NCBI RefSeq assembly: GCF_042100115.1
Contig: NC_091277.1
Span: 1,488,001-1,552,000, forward strand
DNA from: Alternaria dauci
Lineage: Eukaryota > Ascomycota > Dothideomycetes > Pleosporales > Pleosporaceae
DNA: 64,000 nucleotides
Reading direction: 5' to 3'
Both the position numbers and the translations under genes were made by a program. The number at the start of each line of letters is the position of its first letter. The first letter of the stretch is position 1. The notes beneath the pieces are model-generated. The model saw nothing but the letters and a program-made list of their open reading frames with translations. It was not told the origin of the DNA and did no database searches. Below are positions 31,383-41,292 of this stretch, piece by piece.

Positions 31383-33149
31383 ATGTCTACCACACTCATT
31401 ACTAGCCGTCAACAACGAGAAATCAGTGTTTCTACCTCATCGCGAAGGACGCCCGCCACATCCACTTCGTCGCAACGAGCGCCCACAACTTCTACGACAC
31501 AGCGCAGGCCATCCGCAACCTCCACCTCGTTACTTGTAGCTTCGTCGTCGCCTACCGCACTACCTACCAACTTGGCATCTGATTTCTCATTTGTTCAACT
31601 TGAAACCAATCCCGTCCCCAGCGCAACCAACTCAGTCGATCAGTCAAGTCTTGTCGACACAAGTGCCGGGGCCAGCGCAACATGCTCTACAGATAGCGAC
31701 TGCGCAAAGGACCAAACGTGTTCCAGCTCAAGATGCGTTGCTATGAACGGTGCTGCACCGCTTGGTGGATCGGATCCAGAGCCAACCTCGCAACTGACCC
31801 CAGGCTCGGCTATAGGTGTCGGCGTAGGAGTTGTCGGATTGGTCGTACTGATGGTAGCGCTTGGTTACTGGTTCTGGAGAATTCGAGCAAGACGGCCACG
31901 TCCTCCAACAATCGAAGAGCCCTCAAACGATCTTCAAAGGTGTGCGACGAATGCAACGGATCAAAGAACACTGGTGGCCTCATACCCAAACAGCCCCCAG
32001 AACGCAGCCTTTAGTCAACAACAAACTATGGCCCCTGAGCTCTTCGCCAGAGCTCTTGCGTTCAACGATACAAAGGAGAAAGCGGGCAGCAAGAGATCGG
32101 AATCAATGGACAAGAAGTCGCGAACGTCAACGGAGAAAGCACTACCACCTCGCCCGACGCCCCATCCGCTCATGTCAAATCCTCTTCCACCACCGCCCAC
32201 GGAACCAAAGCGATATGCTGTTAATGTCAACATCAACAAGAGTATGATTTTCGATGATGAAATGATCAACGCTGTCAGTTCACTCCGAGGGAACGATACT
32301 CCTCGCAGTAGTGGTACGCCTCGTGATCGGAAGCCGCAATACAAGTTCGAGGAATACATTCCCCCTACCGCAAAACCTCCCCCAGTCATCATCTCGCAAC
32401 CAACGCCGACCACGGAGAAGCGAAACTCGGAATATGAGTTGAGCCAATTTCCAAACAGAAGGAACTCTGTGGATAGCGTCTCGATAGCCGACGACAACAG
32501 CTCAATGGGAGGTGATTCAGAACCCCCATCGCCCATTGTCGAGACTCTTTCTAAACTAGAGAGCAAGGCCCCACAGCTACCATTGCCTGATCTGCCACCT
32601 CCAAGTCCAAGCTTCAGTTTCCGTTCCTACGACTGGTACCAAGACATTATAGGCGATCAGCCAAACGGCGAGCCGACCACACCAACGCTGCCTTCGCGAA
32701 ACCCTGCGCGTACACCAACGCAATCCACATTCCCTAAACCATTATCTCTTTCTCCAAAGAAGACCAAGCCCGCCAACCTGGCCGATATGGACTCGAGTCT
32801 GATTCCAGCACCACTTTCACCTGCTGCACCTCCTGCTGCTTCAGGTTTGCTTTTGCACCCAAGCTCAGCGGCTTTGCCTAGCCCCACGAGCCCCAATTTT
32901 CGTTTATCACCAACTGTTTATACACCGCCGGCGCGACAATCACCACCTATATTACCAACAGCTCCGCTTCGAAGCTCGGCACGAGCCTCTACACAGAGCA
33001 CCATGACCCGTACCACGCACGATTCTCGAAGCTGGCTACCAGATTATGGACTGTACCTTGCTGAGGAGGGCGACGAGTTTGCCGAATACAAAACTTACCA
33101 TCGACCCAGCGAGGACAGCAGACCCACAAGCTATTCGCCTTTGACTTGA
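31383..33149 (+). CDS. Single-pass membrane protein with Ser/Thr-rich ectodomain, function unknown
   Basis: I do not recognise a named family. The 588-residue protein has a Ser/Thr-rich N-terminal region (1-95) that looks heavily O-glycosylated. A short Cys motif follows, CSTDSDCAKDQTCSSSRC (about 110-127). One membrane segment (about 141-165, GSAIGVGVGVVGLVVLMVALGYWFW) is followed by the basic stop RIRARRPRP. A long Pro/Ser-rich disordered tail of over 400 residues completes it. The layout recalls fungal wall-sensor or Mid2-like proteins, but no WSC domain is present. There is no classical signal peptide, so the membrane segment may act as signal anchor. The ATG at 31383 is the first in a frame without introns, closed by TGA at 33149. 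A missed 5' exon with a signal peptide is possible. Confidence 0.75.
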   Translation: MSTTLITSRQQREISVSTSSRRTPATSTSSQRAPTTSTTQRRPSATSTSLLVASSSPTALPTNLASDFSFVQLETNPVPSATNSVDQSSLVDTSAGASATCSTDSDCAKDQTCSSSRCVAMNGAAPLGGSDPEPTSQLTPGSAIGVGVGVVGLVVLMVALGYWFWRIRARRPRPPTIEEPSNDLQRCATNATDQRTLVASYPNSPQNAAFSQQQTMAPELFARALAFNDTKEKAGSKRSESMDKKSRTSTEKALPPRPTPHPLMSNPLPPPPTEPKRYAVNVNINKSMIFDDEMINAVSSLRGNDTPRSSGTPRDRKPQYKFEEYIPPTAKPPPVIISQPTPTTEKRNSEYELSQFPNRRNSVDSVSIADDNSSMGGDSEPPSPIVETLSKLESKAPQLPLPDLPPPSPSFSFRSYDWYQDIIGDQPNGEPTTPTLPSRNPARTPTQSTFPKPLSLSPKKTKPANLADMDSSLIPAPLSPAAPPAASGLLLHPSSAALPSPTSPNFRLSPTVYTPPARQSPPILPTAPLRSSARASTQSTMTRTTHDSRSWLPDYGLYLAEEGDEFAEYKTYHRPSEDSRPTSYSPLT

Positions 33150-33635
33150 GCTACACAAGTCACCTAACCTCATAAGACGAAGAGCCGATCATCATCTCAG
33201 ATGCAAGGCCTTGGGACATTACTCTCATTGAACTTTCCCAGGGTCGAGGACTTGAGGAAGGATGGCAGTGCGCGCGTTGTTATACCACGCCGACCCTTCC
33301 GCTCCCGGTCCCGACTTTGGACCAACGAGGGCGTGCGCGACCAAGATGGGACCCCAATGCACAGGACAGGGTAGGCGCGGGAATGCGCTAGGACTACACG
33401 CGAGGCCGTCAAATCGCGCATGCAGCAGCGCATGATGCCATTACGAGCAGAGTCGGATATACCAACCATACTACGGATTATAACTGCAGAGCGGATGCAA
33501 TGTCACAGCGACATTGAGCATCCTTGTACTTTAATACCCTAACGTAATGTAAAACAATCAAATCAAAATAAACACAAGTAAAGCAACGGCCCATTCTGCT
33601 TAGTAGCAGTGCTGCACAAGCTTTCTCCGTGACCG

Positions 33636-33766
33636 CACGCCATACAAGGGAAAAATCGAACACCTTATTAGGCGACTACAGGGAGAGCAGTTAGTTTTTT
33701 CATATGGCGATACTCTACCTAGGCGACTACAAGAATGGCGTTTCGAATTTTCCCTTCTATGGCGTG
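33636..33766. mobile_element. Modular MITE-like element, copy B (two modules)
   Basis: This is the best-preserved copy, 131 bp, starting CACGCCATACAAGGGAAAAA and ending CCCTTCTATGGCGTG. Both flanks carry ACCG (33632-33635 and 33767-33770), a 4-bp target-site duplication. Each module has the core TAGGCGACTACA in the same direction, and the junction between modules reads CATATGGCGATACTC, like an internal copy of the terminus. It is non-coding and intergenic, upstream of the alpha-glucosidase gene. Confidence 0.88.
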
Positions 33767-34359
33767 ACCGTGCCGTGCTTGTGGGGAGATCTGCGGGACT
33801 ACCCCACTGGCTTGACGTACGGCTTCAAAACGTTGAGCCTGCTATGCCGTGACACTTGGAGACGCAGCTAGTCCGAGAGACATTCCGATGCGTTCATTGA
33901 GCATTGTAATCATTCTCGTTGGGGGAGCAAGCAAGACCCAAGTGGCTCACAGCTAGGACCGCGATGTGAAAGAGAACCCGGATCAATCGCATGCCGTAAA
34001 GAAGATCTCAAGAACCAAATAGGTCACTTTCTACGTGCACTACAGGCTACCACAAGCTTCAAGCCCCGAAGCTTCGAAGCTGGAAGTGCGCCTTCGACTT
34101 CGAGATCCCCACACGCCAGTGCGGACTGCAGGAGGCTGCATGTTCTCATTCGCTCAATGTCGGCACGACTCCCCATGTTCATCCCCCGCACGGCTCTCGC
34201 TTATGCATGCAGCATGCAAGTGCCCAGCTTTCTTGCTCCAGAGCTGCCCTTCCTGCTATTCAGCGTCATCGAACGTTACTTCGCTGCCGGGATTCGCACA
34301 ACTGACCATCAACGAGAATGGCGCCAAACGCAGGCACCGCTGGCAGCGCTGCAGAAAGC

Positions 34360-34366
34360 TATAAAG
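34360..34366 (+). promoter_or_regulatory. TATA box of the alpha-glucosidase gene
   Basis: TATAAAG (AGCTATAAAGGGACC) lies 66 bp upstream of the ATG at 34432. It decides between two in-frame starts: the ATG at 34318 is upstream of this box and so would not be in a transcript starting from it. Confidence 0.6.
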
Positions 34367-34431
34367 GGACCAAGTCGCAATGGATGTCCGAGGATGTCCA
34401 GGCAGCACTCGACTGGTTCAGCGCAGCAATC

Positions 34432-37400
34432 ATGTCGCGCTCAAGCTTTCTTCAAGCTTCAACGCTACTCTCCTCTTTTCTGGCATTAACATCTGGCCAG
34501 ACACCTATCAGTTCGTCCGATGGCGGTTGGAGCACCACACTCGCTGGAACCCCTACCGCGTTCCGCCCTGTCTTTACTATCCCCCCTACGGCCGACCAGG
34601 GTGTTAACCAGATCCCCAACATCTACGACCCGCAAGCTGTCAACGCGCAAGATGCCTGTCCAGGCTACAAGGCGTCCGGTCTGGAACAGGGTGATCGTGG
34701 GCTGAGCGCCACTCTGACACTAGCTGGAGCAGCGTGCAATACCTACGGCACAGATATTGAAGAGCTAGACCTGAAGGTTGAGTATCAATCCAAGGGAAGG
34801 CTGGCTGTCAGTATTGTACCAAAGTATCTTGACGCTAGCAATCAATCCCAATGGATTGTACCCGAGGATCTTGTTCCACGGCCGCAAGCCGAAGACTCGT
34901 CAGAGGGTACAGACCTGAAGTTTGACTGTATGTAACCATTTCTGAGGCCCAGAATGTCTTGACACGTTTGCGCCTGAAGAATGAGAGAGCTCGACTAACA
35001 CATCTGCAAGGGGGTAACGAACCGTCTTTCTGGTTCAATGTCGGCCGTCGCTCTACTGGAGATATCATCTTCACCACTCAAGGTACAAAGCTCATTTATG
35101 AGAACCAGTTTATCGAATTCGTGAACAGCCTGCCTGAGGACTACAATCTTTACGGTCTTGGAGAGCGTATCCACGGCCTCCGCCTACACAACAACTTCAC
35201 CGCAACCATCTACGCTGTTGATGTGGGTGATCCAATCGACCGCAACTTATACGGCAGTCATCCCTTCTACCTAGAAACTCGCTATTTCGAAAAGGGCGGA
35301 AATGGTAGTAAGACCCCTTTAAAGCAGTCCGAGCTTCAGCAGCCCAGCCTTGGCTATGACAGCAAACCCACCGGTTCGCCGTACGAGTCGCGCTCTCATG
35401 GTGTTTACTACCGCAACACGCATGGCATGGATGTTGTCATGAAGCCTGACCATATTACATGGAGAACGTTGGGAGGCGCGATTGATCTATTCTTCTTCGA
35501 TGGACCTTCCCAACCAGAAGTGACCAAGGAGTACCAGAAATCGGCGGTTGGACTGCCTGCTATGCAACAGTACTGGACACTAGGGTTCCATCAATGCCGA
35601 TGGGGATACCGTAACTGGAAGGAGACAAGAGAAATTGTTGAGAATATGAGGGCCTTCAACATTCCCATGGGTAAGTTTGTCCTTACTTGGTGCAATCAAA
35701 GTTTTTTCCCTCTTACTGACTATAACCAGAAACGATCTGGCTCGACATTGACTACATGGACCAATACCGAGACTTTACGCTTGACCCCGTGTCGTTCCCT
35801 TCCTCGGATGTCAAGGAATTCTTTGATTGGCTTCATGGAAACAACCAGCATTTCGTACCCATCGTGGATGCCGCCATCTATATTCCGAACCCACTGAACG
35901 CTAGTGACGCTTACGACACCTACGCTCGCGGAAACGATTCCGATGTATTTCTGAGAAACCCCGATGGTAGTCAGTACATTGGAGCTGTATGGCCGGGATA
36001 TACTGTCTTCCCAGACTGGCTGTCTTCTAACGGTGTAGCGTGGTGGGTCAAAGAAATGGTTGAATGGTACAAGGAAGTGCCATACAGCGGCTTCTGGGTG
36101 GACATGACTGAAGTCTCCTCATTCTGTGTCGGTTCCTGCGGTTCCGGAAATGTTACCTTGAACCCTGTTCACCCTCCCTTCTCCCTTCCTGGCGAGTTTG
36201 GCAACGTCGTTTTCGATTATCCAGAAGGCTTCAACATCACCAATGCAACCGAGGCCGCTTCGGCTTCAGCTGGCGCATCAAGCCAGGCCGCATCAAAAGT
36301 ACCCACGGAGACGGCTGCTACAACTACCAGCTACTTCCGATCAACGCCTACACCTGGTGTGCGCAACGTCAACTACCCTCCATACGTCATTAACCACGTC
36401 CAATCCGGAGCCGATCTTGCTGTCCACGCAGTCAGTCCCAATGCAACACATCAGAATGGCGTTGAAGAGTACGATGTCCATAACCTTTTCGGTCACCAGA
36501 TCATCAATGCCACCTACCAGGGTCTTCTTCAAGTCTTCCCTGGCAAGCGACCTTTCATCATCGGGCGTTCCACCTTTGCTGGTAGCGGCAAGTGGGCCGG
36601 TCACTGGGGTGGTGACAACGCATCGAGGTGGGCTTACATGTTTTTCTCGATCCCCCAGGCTCTGTCATTCTCGCTGTTCGGTATTCCCATGTTCGGCGTC
36701 GACACCTGCGGATTCAACGGCAACACTGGTATGGAGCTCTGCGCTCGTTGGATGCAACTTTCTGCTTTCTTCCCCTTCTACCGCAACCACAACGTGCTCT
36801 CTGCCATTCCCCAGGAGCCCTACCGCTGGGACGCAGTGGCTTCTGCATCCAGGACCGCTATGCACATCCGATACTCCCTATTGCCCTACATGTACACCCT
36901 TTTCAACGACGCCCACAACACTGGCTCTACTGTCATGCGTGCGCTAGCGTGGGAATTCCCTAATGAGCCTCAGCTTGCAGGTGTTGACACACAGTTTATG
37001 CTGGGTCCTAACATCTTGATCACTCCTGTCCTTGAGCCTCAGGTCGACACCGTCAAGGGAGTATTCCCTGGTATTGTCGACGGCGAAAGCTGGTTTGACT
37101 GGTACTCTGGTGAACGCATCGAGGCGGAGGCTGGCGTCAACACCACCATCTCTGCTCCCCTGGGTCATATCCCTGTGTACATTCGCGGTGGCTCAGTCCT
37201 TCCAATCCAAGAGCCCGGTTACACGACAACCGAGTCCCGCAAAAACCCATGGGGTCTCATCGTTGCGCTCTCAACAGATGGCACTGCTTCTGGTAACTTG
37301 TATGTCGATGACGGCGAGTCTCTAGAGCCAGAATCGTCCTTGGATGTTACTTTCGCTGCCATGACTGGACAGCTGAAGGTCGACGTTGAGGGCGAGTTCA

Positions 37401-37594
37401 AGGACACGAACGCGCTTGCCAATGTGACCATTCTGGGTGCTCCATCAGTTGGACAGGTCAAGTTGAACGGCGAAACAATCGATGCAAGCAAGGTGAGCTA
37501 CAACTCCACTAGCAGCGTCCTGAAGCTGTCAGGCTTGAACGACTTGACTAGTGGGGGTGCTTGGCAGGGAAGCTGGACCCTAAGCTGGGCATAA
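34432..37594 (+). CDS. Secreted GH31 alpha-glucosidase (AgdA type)
   Basis: The 1006-residue enzyme should release glucose from maltose, starch fragments and similar alpha-glucosides outside the cell. Exons are 34432-34927, 35011-35670 and 35730-37594; introns are 83 and 59 bp and the frames close exactly. The N-terminus is a signal peptide (MSRSSFLQASTLLSSFLALTSG). GH31 marks are YGLGERIHGLRLHNN, FHQCRWGYRN, IWLDIDYMDQYRDFT, the nucleophile Asp510 in FWVDMTEVSSF, and the acid/base Asp681 in GRSTFAGSGKWAGHWGGDN. The segment SFCVGSCGSGN after the nucleophile and the Ser/Ala/Thr-rich insert near residues 555-590 are typical of the fungal AgdA group. The C-terminus has the beta-sandwich domains. 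The start choice rests on the signal peptide and the TATA box. Confidence 0.95.
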
Positions 37595-37994
37595 GGGGTA
37601 ACACTCTGGATGATATTTGGGGGGTTACGAGCGTAAGCATCATGGACCATTGTAAATAGTGACAGTTGCGCTCGATTAGCGAGCTAATCCTGGTCTTGAA
37701 TTTGCTACGCTCCAGATCTAAATCCTAGCCTTTATGCTTGACAAATTAATGCTTCCTCGGAGCGCGCGTGTGTTGTCCTGCCAGTCTTCCAGGTTTTAAG
37801 ACGAGCGGAGTCGTTCACGAATGACGTCATAACTGGCACCTGCACCACCAAGGATACGACGAAAGTCCCCAAAGGAAACCCTACGTACCACCTGTCACCA
37901 TGGTGTCCTCTCTCACACGGAGAAAGTTCGCTCAGAACTTCCTGATCAACTCGACCTACCCGAAGGATTAACAGAAAAGAAAAGCAATCACGCC
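37595..37994. other. Intergenic region
   Basis: These 400 bp hold the 3' flank of the alpha-glucosidase gene and the promoter of the glycine-zipper gene. Nothing else is recognised. Confidence 0.55.
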
Positions 37995-38723
37995 ATGCCG
38001 CCCAAGAAGCTGAACCAGCAAGAACCGTCCTCTGTCGCCAACGTCGACGAGCTCAAGAGCATAGCCGCGAAATCAGACTCGCCAGAAGACAAACTCAAAG
38101 AAGCTGCTGCAAGTGCCGAAGCCGCACTCGCCTCGGCCAAGACAGCTTCGTCGCTACGCGCCGCCGCCGAAACGATCAAGGACCCGAAGAAACGAGAGAA
38201 ATACCTACAAGATGCGTATAACAAGGAAATCGAGGCGCACGGAAACTCCAAAAAGGCGCGCGTACTGAGCTCAGGTGCGTTCCAGGGCAGCATAGGGGGT
38301 GGGGGTATCGGTATGGCTGTGGGTGCTGGACTGGGTACTGTGGTGGGCACGTTGGTCGGTACTGTGGCCACGATACCTACGACGGCTGTTGGGACGTTGG
38401 TTGGTGCGGGCGTGGGTGGTGTGCATGGACCGTGGGTGAAGCTCGGTGGAGGGAAGAAGGACGATAAAGACAAGAACAAGGACGGGCAGGCAGAGGGCGA
38501 TGACACTGGTAACGCGGATGAAAAGGATGTCGATGGAGAGATTCAAGATCAGATGGGTGGAGAAGAAGACGGTATACCGGATCCTCAGGCGCTAAGACGG
38601 GCTGCAGATGAGTTTGCGCAGCAGCGGAAAGCCAAGCAAGGAGAGAACGGTGGTGGGGAGGCGGGGAAGAAGGAGAGGAAGAAACCGAGGAAAATTGAGG
38701 TACGGGGTAAACAAGCTGCATAG
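37995..38723 (+). CDS. Glycine-zipper protein of unknown function
   Basis: The 242-residue product is not from a family whose function I know. The first 90 residues are charged and Ala-rich, probably helical (KLKEAAASAEAALASAKTASSLRAAAETIKDPKKREKYLQDAYNKEIEAHG). Residues about 94-154 form a Gly/Val/Thr-rich apolar hairpin (GGGGIGMAVGAGLGTVVGTLVGTVATIPTTAVGTLVGAGVGG) with GxxxG spacing, as in glycine zippers that insert into membranes. The rest is Lys/Asp/Glu-rich and disordered, with a basic end (KKERKKPRKIEVRGKQAA). The ATG at 37995 is the first in frame and no intron is needed. It is convergent with NPR2, 173 bp away. Confidence 0.82.
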   Translation: MPPKKLNQQEPSSVANVDELKSIAAKSDSPEDKLKEAAASAEAALASAKTASSLRAAAETIKDPKKREKYLQDAYNKEIEAHGNSKKARVLSSGAFQGSIGGGGIGMAVGAGLGTVVGTLVGTVATIPTTAVGTLVGAGVGGVHGPWVKLGGGKKDDKDKNKDGQAEGDDTGNADEKDVDGEIQDQMGGEEDGIPDPQALRRAADEFAQQRKAKQGENGGGEAGKKERKKPRKIEVRGKQAA

Positions 38724-38896
38724 GGGACCTGAATAGGCGACATGGGGATGTCTCTTCTTATGATTTTGCTTGGGGATGCATATTTGGCGCTATTGTTGTA
38801 CGGACACATTAGGATTTATAGCATAGGATCCAGATTTGACGCAGTGCTTCTTTTTGGCTCATCTTAGTTCACAAGATGAGAGCCTGCCGTTCCTAC

Positions 38897-40760
38897 TCAT
38901 CGGTGCACGACTACCCCAGCACCCTCACCCATACTTCTCACCTTGCCCTCGACAACCCGTTCAGGTAATCCCAAATCGGTACATATCTCATCGAAACAAT
39001 GCATGCCATCCAGAAACCTCAACAAAGGCAACCCACTCTTGTCTCTGTCGCTCATCAAGCCCTCAAAAACTGGATGTTCCTCCTTGTGGACGCTAAGATG
39101 TTGTGGATTCTGTTGCTGATGAGGGTTCAAAGACATGGAGGCAACGCTCGGTCTGTGTATTGAGAAGGATGGGTGATGTGTGTGGATGTTTGGTTGGGAA
39201 GTATGGTGACCGTGGGTCTGGATACTTTGTTGAGACGCGTGATGTATGCGATCATGACCACGGATCGTCGTGGTGTCTGAGTCTCGAGGGTTTGCGAGCG
39301 ACGTCGCGGCGCTTGTTTGCAGGCTCGTTGGTGGCGCAGGGGGTAAGGTTGCGGAGGTTGCTATCGCGTACTTGTGTACGCGGTACAGGAAACCTTTGAT
39401 GATGCCGAAGGTAATGAAGCGGCGTACGTCAACACCGTGGAGCAAGTCCACATTCTCCAGAACCCAATTCTTCAGCGTCAGACCCTGGCGTAGCGATGCA
39501 TATAGCGTTATCAATGTTTCATGACTCGTTTGCCATACACTGTCTCCGTCCTCTTCCTTCTTTTGCGCGGCAATGTGACTATCAAACTCTGATACCCAGA
39601 GTGTAGACCCCACAGTCGCGCTTTGTTGCGATGACAAAGACGACGTCGAGCCGCGCTCATCTCTACTCCTCTCGGAAATCTCACTGTCCATCCGCACCGT
39701 CTTCGCATTAGAACCCAGTCTCATCCTCGGCACGCTGACGTAGCGCATACATTCTTCTTTGACCTCTGCGTCCACGATAAAACCGCCAATCTCAGCTGTT
39801 GGCGCATATATGGCGCCAAAGCTGAAGATATCCAAGAGTATCAAGCATCCGTAGTACACTAGGTGTTGAATGGCTCGCCTGGTCAAAGAAAGATCGGTAT
39901 CAGCGAGTTGTGCAATGTGAGATATCGAGTTGATACCGTTGATATATGGCAGGATTCGGTTAAGAGTGAGGTCCGAAGACACGGGCTGCTGAAGACTTGA
40001 AAGAGATATAGTGAGTAAGGGCACTTGATGGGCGAGAATAGGTGGAGGGGGCGGTCGTGTAGGAAAGAGTTTCAGGTTGATGGTATTTGAGTCGTCTGAG
40101 GGTTGGTTAGCATGACATATACTGAGTACGAGTAGGGGACAGTGCATACCGATCGGTATCATGCACTCTGCGTAGTTGTTCAAATCCTCGAGCACCATCT
40201 CACACAGCGCATACACCTTGCTCCCGCCGCCGATGCCGAAGCCACCAACGCCATCGTCCGTTCCCCACCCAACATTTCCTTCTTCATCTTCCCAGATGCC
40301 CTCTTCTTCTCTAGACAAGAAGCCGCCCTGCTCTTCCAGTCCTCTCAGCAGGCGCCCCAACTTCCTCACCACTTCACCATAGCAGGCCCAATCACGCTCG
40401 TTCTCGCCAATGACAATGGCAAAGTTGAAGATGAACTCGTTTCTGCTGTACTTTCCCTCTCTTATGCACACCGGGTATCCGATGACACGATGGTGGTTGA
40501 TGCAGAAAGTGAGCAGGCGGTCGCAGAACTGTTGTGTAGGTATGAGGAATTGCGTGACCGAGGAGAAGGCAAAGAGCGGTGTGGTGAGAGCCGATGGGAG
40601 GCTGGATGGCATTATGGCGCCTGCGGGCACCTGGTGGAGGACGCGATTTCCTTGTCAGAATGTCAGTGAGTTTTTCAAAAACACGGGTCATCTTGTAGCA
40701 AGTACCCTTCTCATGATGAAAGCGAGTGTAGAATATAGCCTTTATCGCACGCGTAGGCAT
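38897..40760 (-). CDS. NPR2: Nitrogen permease regulator 2 homologue
   Basis: This 584-residue protein matches NPR2, a subunit of the GATOR1/SEACIT complex that restrains TORC1 when amino acids are low, acting at the vacuole. Exons are 40760-40706, 40650-40150 and 40095-38897. Introns are 55 bp (GTACTT...AAG) and 54 bp (GTATGC...CTAAC...CAG); the second leaves the frame open if unspliced. The spliced start reads AIKAIFYTRFHHEKGNRVLHQVPAGAIMPS. Further family stretches are FCINHHRVIGYPVCI, YSRNEFIFNFAIVI, LNNYAECMIPIDDSNTINLKLFPTRPPPP, VPLLTISL, LPYINGINSISHIAQLADTDLSLTRRAIQHLVYYGCLILLDIF and the C-terminal LLRFLDGMHCFDEICTDLGL. A His/Gln-rich low-complexity insert lies near residues 460-520. 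Confidence 0.95.
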
Positions 40761-41292
40761 TGATGACTGCAGGCTATACCGCCAAAGTTTTGCCGGCGAC
40801 TACATGATGAGTGTTGCGTCGCAGAGTCGCCGTGTGGGGAGCTTGGGGAGCTTCCGAGGTGTTGTGGTCTGTGCATGAATCAGGCTCCACATGGCGCCTC
40901 CATCATTGTGGAGATCGAGTACACTCTTCTCTGTTCGGCAACCTTCAGCTTGAGCGTCACAACAAGATGCCGTCGTCATCACGATAACATTGCCGTCAGG
41001 TAAAGATGGATTATTATTCATATGCAATGTAGGAATCGTGGATGAGCCCATGGGCTTCATAAAGATAACAAGGATAGCGAGAAGGTATACACAGAAGCGA
41101 ACATGCAGCATCAGTAATCTACAACATGCGATGAAACTATGCTGGGACCGAATGATACGCGCACTGGAGAGAGCGTTGGGGTATATGGCGGAAAAAGAAT
41201 AAATGGCCCATCCAAACAACACCCGTGATCCGACAATATTCCAGAGATCCAAAAAGGAGAGATCCGTGTATGAAGAGAAAAAAAAAAGTGCA
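40761..41292. other. Intergenic region
   Basis: No gene is seen between the NPR2 start codon and the stop codon of the next minus-strand gene. A frame at 40800-41417 (minus) overlaps that gene out of frame and has no recognisable domain. Confidence 0.5.

Larger units (their letters stand above)
33150..34431. other. Intergenic region containing mobile-element copy B
   Basis: Apart from element copy B (33636-33766) and the TATA box of the alpha-glucosidase gene, no feature is recognised. A frame open from an ATG at 34318 joins the alpha-glucosidase frame, but the TATA box lies inside it, so it is treated as non-coding. Confidence 0.55.

Noticed and set aside
34318..34431. Upstream ATG extending the alpha-glucosidase by 38 residues
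   Set aside because: It precedes the TATA box at 34360 and would bury the signal peptide inside the protein.
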